Of a stretch of 64,000 nt of DNA, positions 54,075-64,000 are shown one piece after another (the first letter of the stretch is position 1; each line of letters starts with the position of its first letter). Made by a program: the position numbers and the translations under genes. Source of the stretch: Spongilla lacustris (lineage: Eukaryota > Porifera > Demospongiae > Spongillida > Spongillidae); NCBI GenBank assembly GCA_949361645.1, contig OX442422.1:2755563-2819562 (forward strand), given 5' to 3'. Under the pieces are notes generated by a model. The model was given only the letters and a program-made list of their open reading frames with translations. It was not told where the DNA came from and ran no database searches.

Positions 54075-56394
54075 CCTAGGCACACGTTACGACTAAATAC
54101 AAGCAGATGCACGGTACCTCACATGGGTGTATGGAGTGGGCGTGGTCGATGAGTTCGAACGACACCCCTTCCCCAACACTAGAAATTTTAATTCTATTTG
54201 GTACATACACTGTACGTATATACGTACGAAAATGTCTCACCTAATCCCCCGCCCCCCACCCCCCGCCCCACCCCCACCCCCACCCCCGTTCCCCCACCCC
54301 CCACCCCGAAGGCGTTATGTTTATTTATGATATGATTTGTACATGCGCTCACGTATTTGTTTTTCCTTTAAATAAGTTAAACTAAACAGCAGCTAGTAGC
54401 TAGCGATCGCGAGCGAAGGGGGGGGGGGGGGGGGGGGGGGGGGGTATATGGGTAACTGTGAAAAAAAATAAAAAATACAAATAATAACTGATTAATAATT
54501 CGTTGTTTGGAGCCCCTAATTAGTCAATATGTACTATAGAATAACTGACTGTGTCGCTTTTTGATTGAGAAGTTATCCATCTTCCTCAAATACTTCAGAA
54601 CCCCGAAGGCCCGATTGAGTGTGGATGATTTTCCTGGGCACTACCACGCTACGCCTCCATCACGTGATTAAGCGCGATGCAATACTAGTATTGAGTAGTT
54701 TTGTAGGACACCGATCCGAGAATCTGTCTTCACCTCCACATGTAGGTGAGTGTCCGTGACTCGGTGTGGACGCAGAATACGAGAACGCAGAGCTTGTACG
54801 CGGTCGGTGGTACGAGACAGTGCGACGGTTGTGCAGTGTGGAAAGTGTGGTGCTGTGTTTGGCGTGATTAACGGAGCTTGGTGCATGTAGTGGTGGTGAT
54901 GTTTGTCTGCCTGGTGGTTATTTTTTAGCGGGCAAAGGTGTAGGGAGGTAGACGGTAGGGATCCAGAAAAGGCGCGTGAAATAATGATATTCATAACGTG
55001 GTTATCGGATGACTGATTTTGTGGAAGTGCTTATCTAGTTGTGAATATCATTAAAAACGTGAATAACGGTGGGGACCCTAATCTTCAGGATTGCCGCCAA
55101 CTAAGCCAACACACGCGAGAAATCTGAATACACGCGCACACCATAGCCAAACGTGCGAAGAATGTACGCCGGACTTGACGTCACGTGTAATCAACACTTA
55201 GTCTAATTACATTCCTTGCGCCGTTAAATGAAAAGGTCCATTGTTTATTTATTTTTTAAATAGCTACGATCGTAATGGTACGGTATATGTAATACGTCAC
55301 TTGAGTTAACTCGTGTTCGTTTCAACTAAATAGTCTACAGTGAACGATCCGCTGCGATCCATGTACATATTACAGTAGCTAGGGATGCTGTAAGTTGAGC
55401 GCACGGTTAGGCTAGTGCCTACTATAGTTTTTGTTAGCCATTAGTGGAGCAAAATATAGCGACTGAGCTCGGCGCCCTGAGCCCCTGACCTACGCGATAT
55501 TTTCGTATGCGGCACGGCTGCTGATTAAGGTGAGGGTGTACAACAATTACCAAGGACTGCGTTAGTTGCCCTTATTGGTGCACGTAGTTAAAATACTAGT
55601 AGGCGGGGAGAGGCGCGGGTGAGGCGGCGGCGGTACCGGTGGAGGAGGGGGGGGGGGGGGGGGGGGGGAATTTCGGAGGCGGGTGAGGTTGAGCTGAGGC
55701 AAGAAGCTTTACCCTGTTAGCGATGAGTTTTCAACGCTCAAACCAGATTTGGCCTCTATTATTTTTGACCTCTTGAATTATGTCCATCGGAGTGCTAATT
55801 ATATTCATCAGTCACAGAGCGATAGGAAAACCTCGAATCCGTAGTAGTAGCAATGAATACTAATGACGGAACCTCAACTAGGAAAATGCCCAATTATTTC
55901 ATTGTCTTGTTGCTTTTGGTATGAATAGATAGAAAGTCGACTGTAAGAATCGCGCTGAGATCAATTATGGAATCCTGACCAGTACATAATCTTTTTCCTA
56001 TTTTTTTTTTTTTTTCCCCCCTTCTGCTTTTTGGGTGAAATCGCCAGCGCTTGGGTGTGACGGTCACACTTGATTTGGTGTGTCTATTGGCGTACTACGT
56101 TCACACCAAATAATAGGGGGCCTTCACACTTTTATATTTGCTGTGTTCATCTGATCAAATGGTAATAGTTCAATAATTGGACTCTTGTACAAAATTTGTA
56201 CAAGAGTCCAATTATTTCATGGTCTTGTTGCTTTTGGTATGAATAGATAGAAAGTTGACTGTAAGAATCGCGCTGAGATCAGGGTTTTGATCGTTCGTCT
56301 GATCAAATGGTAATAGTTCATCTTTCCAGAGTGTACAAGTTATTATGTGTTGCAGTTGCTAAAGAATAAATTCACCTTTCACTATTTGCACTAG
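54075..56394. other. Intergenic, with C/G tracts and a perfect hairpin
   Basis: Holds a C/A tract (54245-54308), poly-G runs (about 54417-54444 and 55647-55668), and a direct duplication of about 70 bp ('cttgttgcttttggtatgaa' at 55911 and 56218). The second copy is preceded by a 45-bp perfect inverted repeat at 56172-56216. No gene was recognised. Confidence 0.5.
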
Positions 56395-57101
56395 GTTGGC
56401 AAGTGTCCCAAGTGTTCCCGTTGAACAACCGAAATGATAGAACAACAGGCACAATGGAGCGCAATAGAAAAAGGTATAGGCCTATTCATTTGTTGTGTTT
56501 TGCTAAGGTTTTTTTTACTTGCAGACTCCGACCGGACGGTACGGTAAGTGTTTAATACGCACTGTTCCATTGTTATAGGTCAAACATCGGAGATAGGAGA
56601 CAAGAAAGGTAAGCATATCACTCACCCAATAATGTATCGGTTGCTTTATATATAGAATCATGTATAAACAGAACGAGGATATGTTATGTGGTGAGTTAAA
56701 TAAGTTTTACGATATGAATTTATTGTTCGTATTCTGTACAGGTGCCTTGGATCGAATATATGCAGATTGCCGCCTCGGACTGCTAGTTTGTTGTTTTGTT
56801 GTACATGTGTAAAATGATTAAAATTTGGGAAACGTGTACTGCCCAGCCTGCCGGAGGCCTTGCATGCAGTGATATAACACTAATGCATGATCTACTCTCC
56901 CACTTCAGATGGTATGTGAGTTGGGGAGATGGTGCCAGCAGTTATCAGCACGTCGATACCCTGGGTCCGTTCCTAGCCACCCACCAGTACGCCGATGCTC
57001 CTGGGACCTACTCCGTCACTGCTCAGTACTGCAGCACTCCACATAATGGCCAGCGATGCTGCGATGAAGTCCATTGCCAGATCTCTTTCCCTGCTTATTA
57101 A
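56395..57101 (+). CDS. PKD-like domain gene, 3' part (partial)
   Basis: The last recognisable exon (from about 56909, after 'ctcccacttcag') encodes YVSWGDGASSYQ, 'ATHQYADAPGTYSVTAQY' and a Cys-rich end, CCDEVHCQISFPAY, then TAA. W-G-D-G ... H-x-Y-x(3)-P-G-T-Y-x-V-T is the core of a PKD (Ig-like, extracellular) domain. Upstream, splice-like exons at 56395-56473, 56579-56608 and 56742 onward join in one open phase (WQVSQVFPLNNRND, RSNIGDRRQER, CLGSNICRLPPR), with introns 56474-56578 and 56609-56741. The last of these reaches a stop at 56817 unless spliced onward to the PKD exon. A secreted or surface protein is inferred. The 5' end was not found; linkage of the upstream exons is uncertain. Confidence 0.45.
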
Positions 57102-57336
57102 TAGAATATGAGCCTATGATGAAGTCAGTATTACATTGCAGACTCCCTCCCTTAATTTTATACATGTTCTGTGCACACAGCGTGCATGTGATGAGTGTTA
57201 ATTGTTGACCCACTTTATGTTCAGTTAATTCATGTACACATTGTGCATATATTATTGTTTACATGTATAGTTGAGGTCACTTATATTTTAAATTATTATT
57301 ATTATTTTTTGCATAGTTCATGTTCAACGATTATCG

Positions 57337-57434
57337 TACAGTATTGCACTGCTGCTGAGGAAGATCATACTGCTTGTGTGAAAATCTCCTTTCTGCTCCT
57401 GGTATTGATGTGGATACTACATTCCAGAACATTT
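57337..57434 (+). pseudogene. Ankyrin-repeat fragment with frameshift
   Basis: Reads TAAEEDHTACV in one frame and NLLSAPGIDVDTTFQ in another, together matching the helix-turn-helix and 'GIDV(D/N)' loop of an ankyrin repeat. It is similar to the fragments at 61676-61781 and 62690-62780 but on the opposite strand. Confidence 0.6.
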
Positions 57435-59955
57435 TCATGTAATGTTTTTATTTATAGTGATTAGTTAGTAGCAGAAATGATTTATATACATGTACGTGTA
57501 CATATATACATGTAAAACACTGTAATGAACACTTTAAATTTCTGCTAGTCATGTTGATTATTGGTAACTGACTGTAAAATGGAGATCTGCCACATGGGAA
57601 AAACCGTATCAAACTCAGAAAGGATTCCTCATGTCCATCTTAAACACCACCAAAAATTGCATGCAGCCAGATAGTGAGGGGGCGTATACCACGTGCATGT
57701 ATGTACGTTGAATGAATTAACTTGAGCACAAATGTGCCTAAATAAACAGTTTACTGTATCAAGGATTCCAAGTGGAGTTACAGGTCATTTACACCGTAGA
57801 TGTACAGCAATTTAGCAAGCACACTACCTGTACATTGTGCATGTACATGAAAGCCAAGAACTGATACATACACTGCACATCATGTATACATTGTAGATGT
57901 TTGATCAGTTACTGGGTTTGTGATTTTTTTTGTTAAAAAATAGAGTATTTTGTAACTGACAATTAAAAGGTTCCAGCTTTTGGATTTCATGGTAACAGAG
58001 GACATACATGTACTTAAGTTGAGAGCATGTATGGGAACAGAGGACATGCTTACACAGTGTAAAAGGCAATGTTATACTGTACTGTATAACATGTGAATTC
58101 TTCTGTTATCCCCATGTTATACACATGTTATACACATGTACGCTTCAGTGTAACATTGTGTATTGGGACGCTATACATAGATGTGTATAGCAATGCAAGT
58201 ACTTGTGTAGCACAGAGTATAACAGATGTATAACATTGAGTATACCTATGTATATCAGGCTGAACAAAGGGGGCAAGGGGGGCAATAGTGTGCATGTGTA
58301 TATGTATGAATATGATCATCATTAAGCTGCCACCCCCCATACCCCCCCCCCCCCTCCCCCAAAATATATATATGTATAGACACCCTCCGCTGTCCCTGTT
58401 TAAACATACTAATGACGTATATAATCCTCGTTTCCAAGTAACACAATTAAGGGAAACCACAACTTTTGATACATGTAAACAAGAAAGTTACATATACAAA
58501 GTCCACACATGATGTGGTTACAGAACAGTACCAGCAAACTAACCAGCACATTGCAGAAGCACCAGGTACTTTTATAACACACCATGGTGGTCATCCTGTA
58601 CTTCATGACCTCTCAGAACCTGTGTAATATTCTAATGTACTTGGCTACTTGCGCCAGGCGTTGTGTTGATCATAATCGGGTTATGTGTACACTGTACATG
58701 CAGGTAATCATTGTTGCTGCGGCCAGCCTAGACCTATTTTCATACCCAAACCCAAATGTATGTAATTCTGATCAATGTTTACAGTATGACAGAGGTGATG
58801 TCATACTGTAAGCGATGATCATCTAAACGTACATTAGGTCTGGGTATGAGACTAGCCTTGACCATCTGCCAAGGGCGCCGTCTGATCCGTATTAAAGTAG
58901 GGAGACCGTAAAAAATGTATCGTCACATACAGTCAGTCTGGTCCCCAGGCACCTTAGTTTTCGATCGGTGAACTGCTGTTTCTTAGAAGATATAAATTGT
59001 GGAGCAAAATGATTCCGAATAAACTTGTGTTCTCACAACTGAAGCTACTGGTATAACGTAAAGGATAAGATGGATTCAGAAAGACTTGAAATAGATTGTG
59101 CTTTAACAGTATAAAAACAATTTCACTACTTCATGGAGTTTTTATTTTAATTCTAAGCACACTGTGAGGTGCCCCCAACCAAGCAATGAAATCATCTAAT
59201 GCAATTCAGCAATATGAATCAAATGAAGCAAAGCTGACAATGTGTGTATTAAACAGAGACAGTACTAAACAGTTTTATCCAGTAGCAGATCATTTTGCAC
59301 TCCAGTGAGGAATATTCGCGTATAGCTCAATATACAACAGACTGGGGACCATGAGTACATTGTATATCAATTGATACACAAATATATGAAGAAATCCTTC
59401 TTGAGTGCTGCAATGTGCAAGCAGTTTGCAACCAGACGAACAATAAACATGAATAATAAACATGTGGGCAAGGTTTAATTTACTAAGAGATCTATAGTTA
59501 TTTTAATGGAATAACTTGCTGTGAAAAAGCACTGCATTTTACCCCCGGTCAAAAATAAATAAATGTATAAATGCTTGCATTTGCAAGGGAGTGGTGGTTG
59601 CATGCAGACAGGCAATCAGAAGTTGAATATGTGTGGATGAAAGGCCTATAGCTATAGGTTTAGCTGAAGTAGCGGTGTTTCAGTTAGTTAGATGTATTGC
59701 TGCAGACTGAACAATTGTACGCCTCATCCCCAGCCCCTGTTTTTATTAAAGTTAATGGGGGGAAGATAGGGCCTAGTATACATATTGACAGACAAGGTAT
59801 TTGTGTGCATGCACTAGCCATTACCAAGAAACGAAGTAATTGCATACTGTTTATAATGTTGTTTGTAAACCTTTCTGGATACCATCTTGTTCCGAAGGTA
59901 AACTCTTCCTCGTCCCAGACTCTCGTATATGTAGAGTTTCGTACTTCGAGTAACC
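57435..59955. other. Intergenic, with one MITE-like hairpin
   Basis: Segment 58733-58856 has ends 'catacccaaaccc' and 'aggtctgggtatgagactag', relatives of the 'TAGTCTCGTACCCAGACC' MITEs. No gene was recognised. Confidence 0.45.
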
Positions 59956-60094
59956 TAGCCTCGCCCCCAGTCCCTGTTTTAATTACAGTTAGCTGGGGCA
60001 AAAAACATGTTTTTTGCCCATGCTAACTTCTTCACCCCCCCCCCCCCCCCCCCCGCTGACTTTAATTAAAAAAACAGGGCCTGGGACGAGGCTA
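59956..60094. mobile_element. 139-bp MITE 'TAGCCTCG...CGAGGCTA' with 9-bp duplication
   Basis: The left end 'tagcctcgcccccagtccct' and right end 'agggcctgggacgaggcta' are inverted relatives. The flanks are CGAGTAACC (59947-59955) and CGAGTACCC (60095-60103), a 9-bp target duplication with one mismatch. The interior contains a perfect 24-bp palindrome (59996-60019, 'gggcaaaaaac' and its complement) and a poly-C run. A related partial copy lies at about 59722-59772. Confidence 0.78.
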
Positions 60095-61675
60095 CGAGTA
60101 CCCTTGCTCTTTGGACTAAGCTATTAACTATAACATTGGTACATGTACATGTAGGCTGGTCACCTCTCACTACTTGCCATCTTTAGCCGATGCCACAATG
60201 CTGACAACCAACTTGTACTCTTGTGGTGCACACTCATTGGAACTATCCTACCCTTGGAAAATTTTGGTGGCAAGATAAAGACGGTGAGCTCGAAACCCAC
60301 CAAACGTTTTCCAAGTGTAGGGTAGTTCCAAAGAGTGCGCACCACAAGATACTTGTTCATACGATATGATATTATTTGTTTGTCAAAAAAGTATGTTTTA
60401 AGAGTGTGTATAGAACAAAGAAAGAAGTGGCAAAAGAATTTCATGGGACTAAGAGGAGCAGTTGCACATACAGCATGGAATGTAATGACATGGTGTTACA
60501 CCTGGTCATGAAACCAGTACCATGCTCACAAGTACTGGCTGGTGAGTGCATCATTGCCTACAGTGGTATACATGTACATAGCCTGAAATTATTCTTTTAA
60601 GGCTGCTCATTGACATAAAAAGGACACCTGGTAAGAACTTGTCTCTCAAAGACAGACGAGAAAGATTAGAAGGGAAGGATACCAGATGTCTGTTAAACAA
60701 GGATGAAGGAGACGAGGTGGTGGACCTGGAATGTATTGGAACATTGGACAGCAGAGGCAGGAGGGAGAGTCGGTAAATGACACATCTCCCATAATGGAAT
60801 TGAACGGGTTCAGGAGTCAATTTAGTCAATGAGCATGAGTGGCTTGACCACCTCCACAGTCCTTGACTATATATGGTAGACATGCCCTGGACATTGACTG
60901 CTGGTCATGGGGTAAGCCACTATGGAGGTGAATGGGACTTGAACACAACTGCCACTAATTGTGATTAAAAGGCAATGGTCCCTCATTGTTTAGAAAGAGT
61001 TGGTAATGAGAAATTACAATACTATGCAACATGTTAAGAGACATGTACACACATGACTGGTAAGGCAGGATGGAGTTGATGATACCAGGAATACTTAAAA
61101 TGATTTACCAGGTGTGAAATGGAAGTCTTTAGTGAAAGTCTGGTGGAGGATGACAGATATATCAAGGCAGATGTAAGGCCATTCATTCTTTTCAATTCAT
61201 CAAGCCAAGACCACTACCATGTATGCATTAAAGGGCAAGATGACTTAGAACAGCTTATTCCAGTGAGGGTGATTGAGCCTATAACACATTATGAGTGAGC
61301 ATGATCAGTATCCTCACTTCTTTCCTCCACTGAGGTGATAAAGTGTCAGTAGAACGTTGGATTTTATGATCATTCAACGTAGTGTTCATGCATATCACAT
61401 CCTTTTTACTTGCTCTGCATGGTTTGTATGACCCCTAGATCCTAGTGGAATATTTGATACATGTAAATACATCTCAAGATGGACTTGGATGAGTGTGTCA
61501 CCTTTTCTCCATATGACAGGTCTACGTTTTATAGTCAGTTTCAAATAAACAACATGAGTACCACAAACGATAAGTGTTTTAATGTTTCTACATGTATTTG
61601 TAAAAGTATAGATCACTTCTTTCACTAATAGATTGAAGAAAAATATATACTTTATCATTTATTAGTTGAAAATAC
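60095..61675. other. No confidently recognised features
   Basis: A forward frame near 60610-60775 (GKNLSLKDRRERLEGKD and following) looks protein-like and of even composition, but no family was recognised and no gene structure could be drawn. Confidence 0.4.
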
Positions 61676-61781
61676 TCTGGAATGCAGTATCCACATCAAT
61701 ACCAGGAGTGGAAAGGAGACGTTCCACACATGTAACACTACCTCCAATTGCAGCAAATTGTAGTGTAGTATAATCATCCTG
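61676..61781 (-). pseudogene. Ankyrin-repeat exon fragment
   Basis: On the minus strand reads DDYTTLQFAAIGGSVTCVER and LLSTPGIDVDTAFQ, a single ankyrin repeat (T-x-L-x-x-A-A-x-x-G ... LL). No stop was seen in this stretch. It is probably one exon of a decayed or larger ankyrin gene. Confidence 0.65.
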
Positions 61782-62034
61782 GAATGAATATATAACATTG
61801 TATAAAAACTTTGCAGTACAGTCATCATGTACATATACATTTATGTATGTTCCGTGCAGTTTATAGATTTACACAATTTTAAGTTTCAATTTGGATAAAA
61901 TTTTCCACACAATTTCTAAATTGAAATCTTCTTTCTAGTGGCTACTTTTTAAAAGTACATTCAAATTCAATTTTTATTTATTTATTTTAAAACTGCGTAC
62001 ACAGAACATTTGCATAGCAGGTTTGACCTCTTAT

Positions 62035-62419
62035 ACTACATCTCAACACATCATATATGTAGTTGATGGTCATTGTCCAATGTTAATCCTGATTGATGAA
62101 CTTTGCAGCACAAAGAATTTCAAAGTTCCATCATTTGCATGTAGTCATAAGAAGACTAATATCTTAGGAAGATCTCTTAATTCACATCACTCCAGATTTA
62201 TGAGGTTCCATGGAGTCAGAATTCATGTTATTACAAGTAAATAAAAATCATGCATATAATTATATAGGCTTTTAAGGCAATGGTGGTGCAAAAAGCATGT
62301 AAACATGTGTGAAATCATAAAGAAAAATGAAACATGTAACACTTAAAACAATATGTAACCTCACGATGATTGAAATACTGCAAGCATCCATTCATTTTAC
62401 AAGTTTTGAGGACCTCACA
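62035..62419. repeat. 390-bp dispersed duplication, copy 2
   Basis: Nearly identical to 22859-23254 in the same orientation, 39 kb away. Here it lies between two ankyrin fragments. Confidence 0.9.
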
Positions 62420-62689
62420 AGCCCAGTTTATACATGAGCCCCTTCTTAGTTCCTTTAAATGTATGTGTGTAGGGCCTACTGTTCAGCGAAGACATTACAT
62501 TCTGTGCTGCTATTCTCTCACAAAACAAAACGAAATTCTACCACACTCCGCTCACAGGTCTAGTGCCCCTCACACTGTTCCTAAGGGCCCATACATGTGC
62601 AGTGCACATATGTGTGTGCTAATGCATCTTTTGTTCACACAGCATCATCTCTTACATTCAGTGAACCAACTCACCTCATTCTTTATGTT

Positions 62690-62780
62690 CACATCAATAC
62701 CAGGAGTGGAAAGAAGATGTTACACACAAGTAGTATAACCTCCCTTTGTAGCAAGGTGTAGTGGAGTATAACCACAAAGC
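62690..62780 (-). pseudogene. Ankyrin-repeat fragment with stop
   Basis: The minus strand reads GYTPLHLATKGGYTTCV, then TAA, then HLLSTPGIDV. TPLHLA is the diagnostic ankyrin motif. The stop sits where Glu or a similar residue is expected, so this copy is broken. Confidence 0.75.
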
Positions 62781-63482
62781 TAGAGTGGGTACAATAGTTC
62801 TATCAGGATGGTCGGTATATGTATCATGGTAGTGGATGAATCAACAGCTTCCGGGTTTTGGACCTTTTAACTTATCATTGTTATAGCATATCTCATGATT
62901 GTCCTTCATAAGGGATTTCTATATGGTCATATGTAGGCCTACAGATATATTCTTTTTCCTCATGAAGTGATATTTCTGCCCTCAAGTGCTGATGAGATAA
63001 TTTTTAGGCATTAATTTTGTTTGTGGGAACTTATAAGCTGTACATTCAGTATACATACACACTATATGTACTTAATTTAGCATTAAATTATAAAATTATA
63101 GTTTATTGATATGCTGTACCTCTTAATGCCGGGCATTTGTACATTTACCATGTATGGTGCCTTGTATTTCATACTAACACTGTAAAAGGCCCATTTCCCC
63201 TTATTCATCACCTTGACATGTAAGTCTTCATCCCACACCACTTTGGCTGCCCCTCCACCCCACTTCAAAACACAGCCTGGTGCCCTTGATGCACAGCCAT
63301 ACATGCGCGTGCTTGCATGCTATGCTCATGGTATACAATATGTACAAAGCACTTAAAGCTTAGTGAGATTCTACTTTCTCTAGTCTTTTTTAAACACACA
63401 TGTCGAGCAGGCATTTATATTTAGTTTGTGGAACCTGGGTTTGTGAGGAGGTCAATCAATATCCTCCATACCCCTCTAGGCA
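62781..63482. other. No recognised features
   Basis: AT-rich intergenic sequence preceding the terminal minisatellite. Confidence 0.5.
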
Positions 63483-64000
63483 GTGTCACGTGTCCAGCCC
63501 TCTTCACTCCAGTGTCACTCCAGTGTCACATGTCCAGCCCTCTTCACTCCAGTGTCACATGTCCAGCCCTCTTCACTCCAGTGCCCTCTTCAGTTCCAGT
63601 GTCACATGGCCAGCCCTCCAGTGCCCTCTTCAGCTCCAGTGTCACATGTCCAGCCCTCTTCACTCCAGCGTCACATGTCCAGCCCTCTTCACTCCAGCGT
63701 CACATGTCCAGCCCTCTTCACTCCAGTGCCCTCTTTAGCTCTAGTGTCACATGGCCAGCCCTCTTCACTCCAGTGCCCTCTTCAGCTCCAGTGTCACATG
63801 GCCAGCCCTCCAGTGCCCTCTTCAGCTCCAGTGTCACATGTCCAGCCCTCTTCACTCCAGCGTCACATGTCCAGCCCTCTTCACTCCAGTGCCCTCTTCA
63901 GCTCTAGTGTCACATGGCCAGCCCTCTTCACTCCAGTGACACATGTCCAGCCCTCTTCACTCCAGTGTCACTCCAGTGTCACATGTCCAGCCCTCTTCAC
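63483..64000 (+). repeat. 29-bp minisatellite running off the right edge
   Basis: The unit 'tgtcacatgtccagccctct' plus 'tcactccag' alternates with 18-bp 'gccctcttcagctccagt' segments. It continues to the window edge. Open frames of up to 159 codons here are repeat artefacts. Confidence 0.95.

Noticed and set aside
63400..63939. Long Ser/Pro-rich frames (up to 159 codons)
   Set aside because: Produced by the 29-bp minisatellite; two or more frames are open at once.
1..64000. tRNA or rRNA genes
   Set aside because: Looked for T-loop/anticodon patterns and rRNA-like blocks on both strands by eye; none was convincing.

Overview
The window looks like an accessory, repeat-rich stretch of an animal nuclear genome, most likely an early-branching marine invertebrate such as a sponge. 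The support is indirect. Split genes carry very short GT-AG introns (about 49-64 nt), and PKD, ankyrin and THAP domains, Ty3/Gypsy-type LTR elements, MITE-like elements, long (AC)n and poly-G/C runs and many 20-50 bp minisatellites are all present. No rRNA, tRNA or CRISPR array was recognised. Two 200-N blocks (6594-6793, 53875-54074) are scaffold gaps. All domain assignments are by eye from translated sequence; no search was run.

Layout. 1-4110 is a minisatellite built from about 27-bp 'cagtcaggtagagagacc' units with an 843-bp higher-order period. 5851-6593 (minus) is a broken copy of a glycosyltransferase-like gene whose better copy lies at 24202-25320. 7062-10387 (plus) is a degraded multi-exon gene whose N-terminal part resembles the N-terminal zinc/RING region of RAG1, followed by a conserved region that I associate with the invertebrate N-RAG-TP transposon family. 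10505-12310 is a 20-bp minisatellite with a higher-order repeat. 12515-13277 is a MITE with terminal inverted repeats and a 5-bp target duplication. 14370-14750 (minus) is a LINE-like polyprotein remnant. 17855-18495 is a degraded YqaJ-type nuclease region, followed by a degraded unknown multi-exon gene (18830-22552) whose 1.26-kb intron holds a minisatellite and another MITE.

24202-29623 (minus strand) is the most gene-like part. It holds a glycosyltransferase-like type II membrane protein (24202-25320) and a two-exon STELLO/DUF288-family protein (27514-29623) that reads cleanly across a 55-nt intron. Both have an N-terminal membrane anchor and an acidic DD/DDD motif, so both may act in the Golgi lumen.

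31842-39245 is a stack of nested transposons. A dispersed repeat is split by a short-LTR Ty3/Gypsy element (32747-35628, with 5-bp target duplication). A second LTR element follows and is itself interrupted by a MITE and by a third LTR element. All three elements lack large parts of pol. 40225-41355 is a 1.13-kb near-perfect inverted repeat. 46549-47185 is a second palindrome carrying a tiny nested MITE with a 9-bp target duplication. 50346-50760 is a broken THAP-domain gene, 50940-51905 is a C-rich minisatellite, 56395-57101 contains a PKD-like exon, 57337-62780 holds three ankyrin-repeat relics, and a 29-bp minisatellite runs off the right edge.

No coherent multi-gene system was found. The most interesting items are the RAG1-N-terminus-like relic, the animal-type STELLO homologue beside a second glycosyltransferase-like gene, and the large hairpin.
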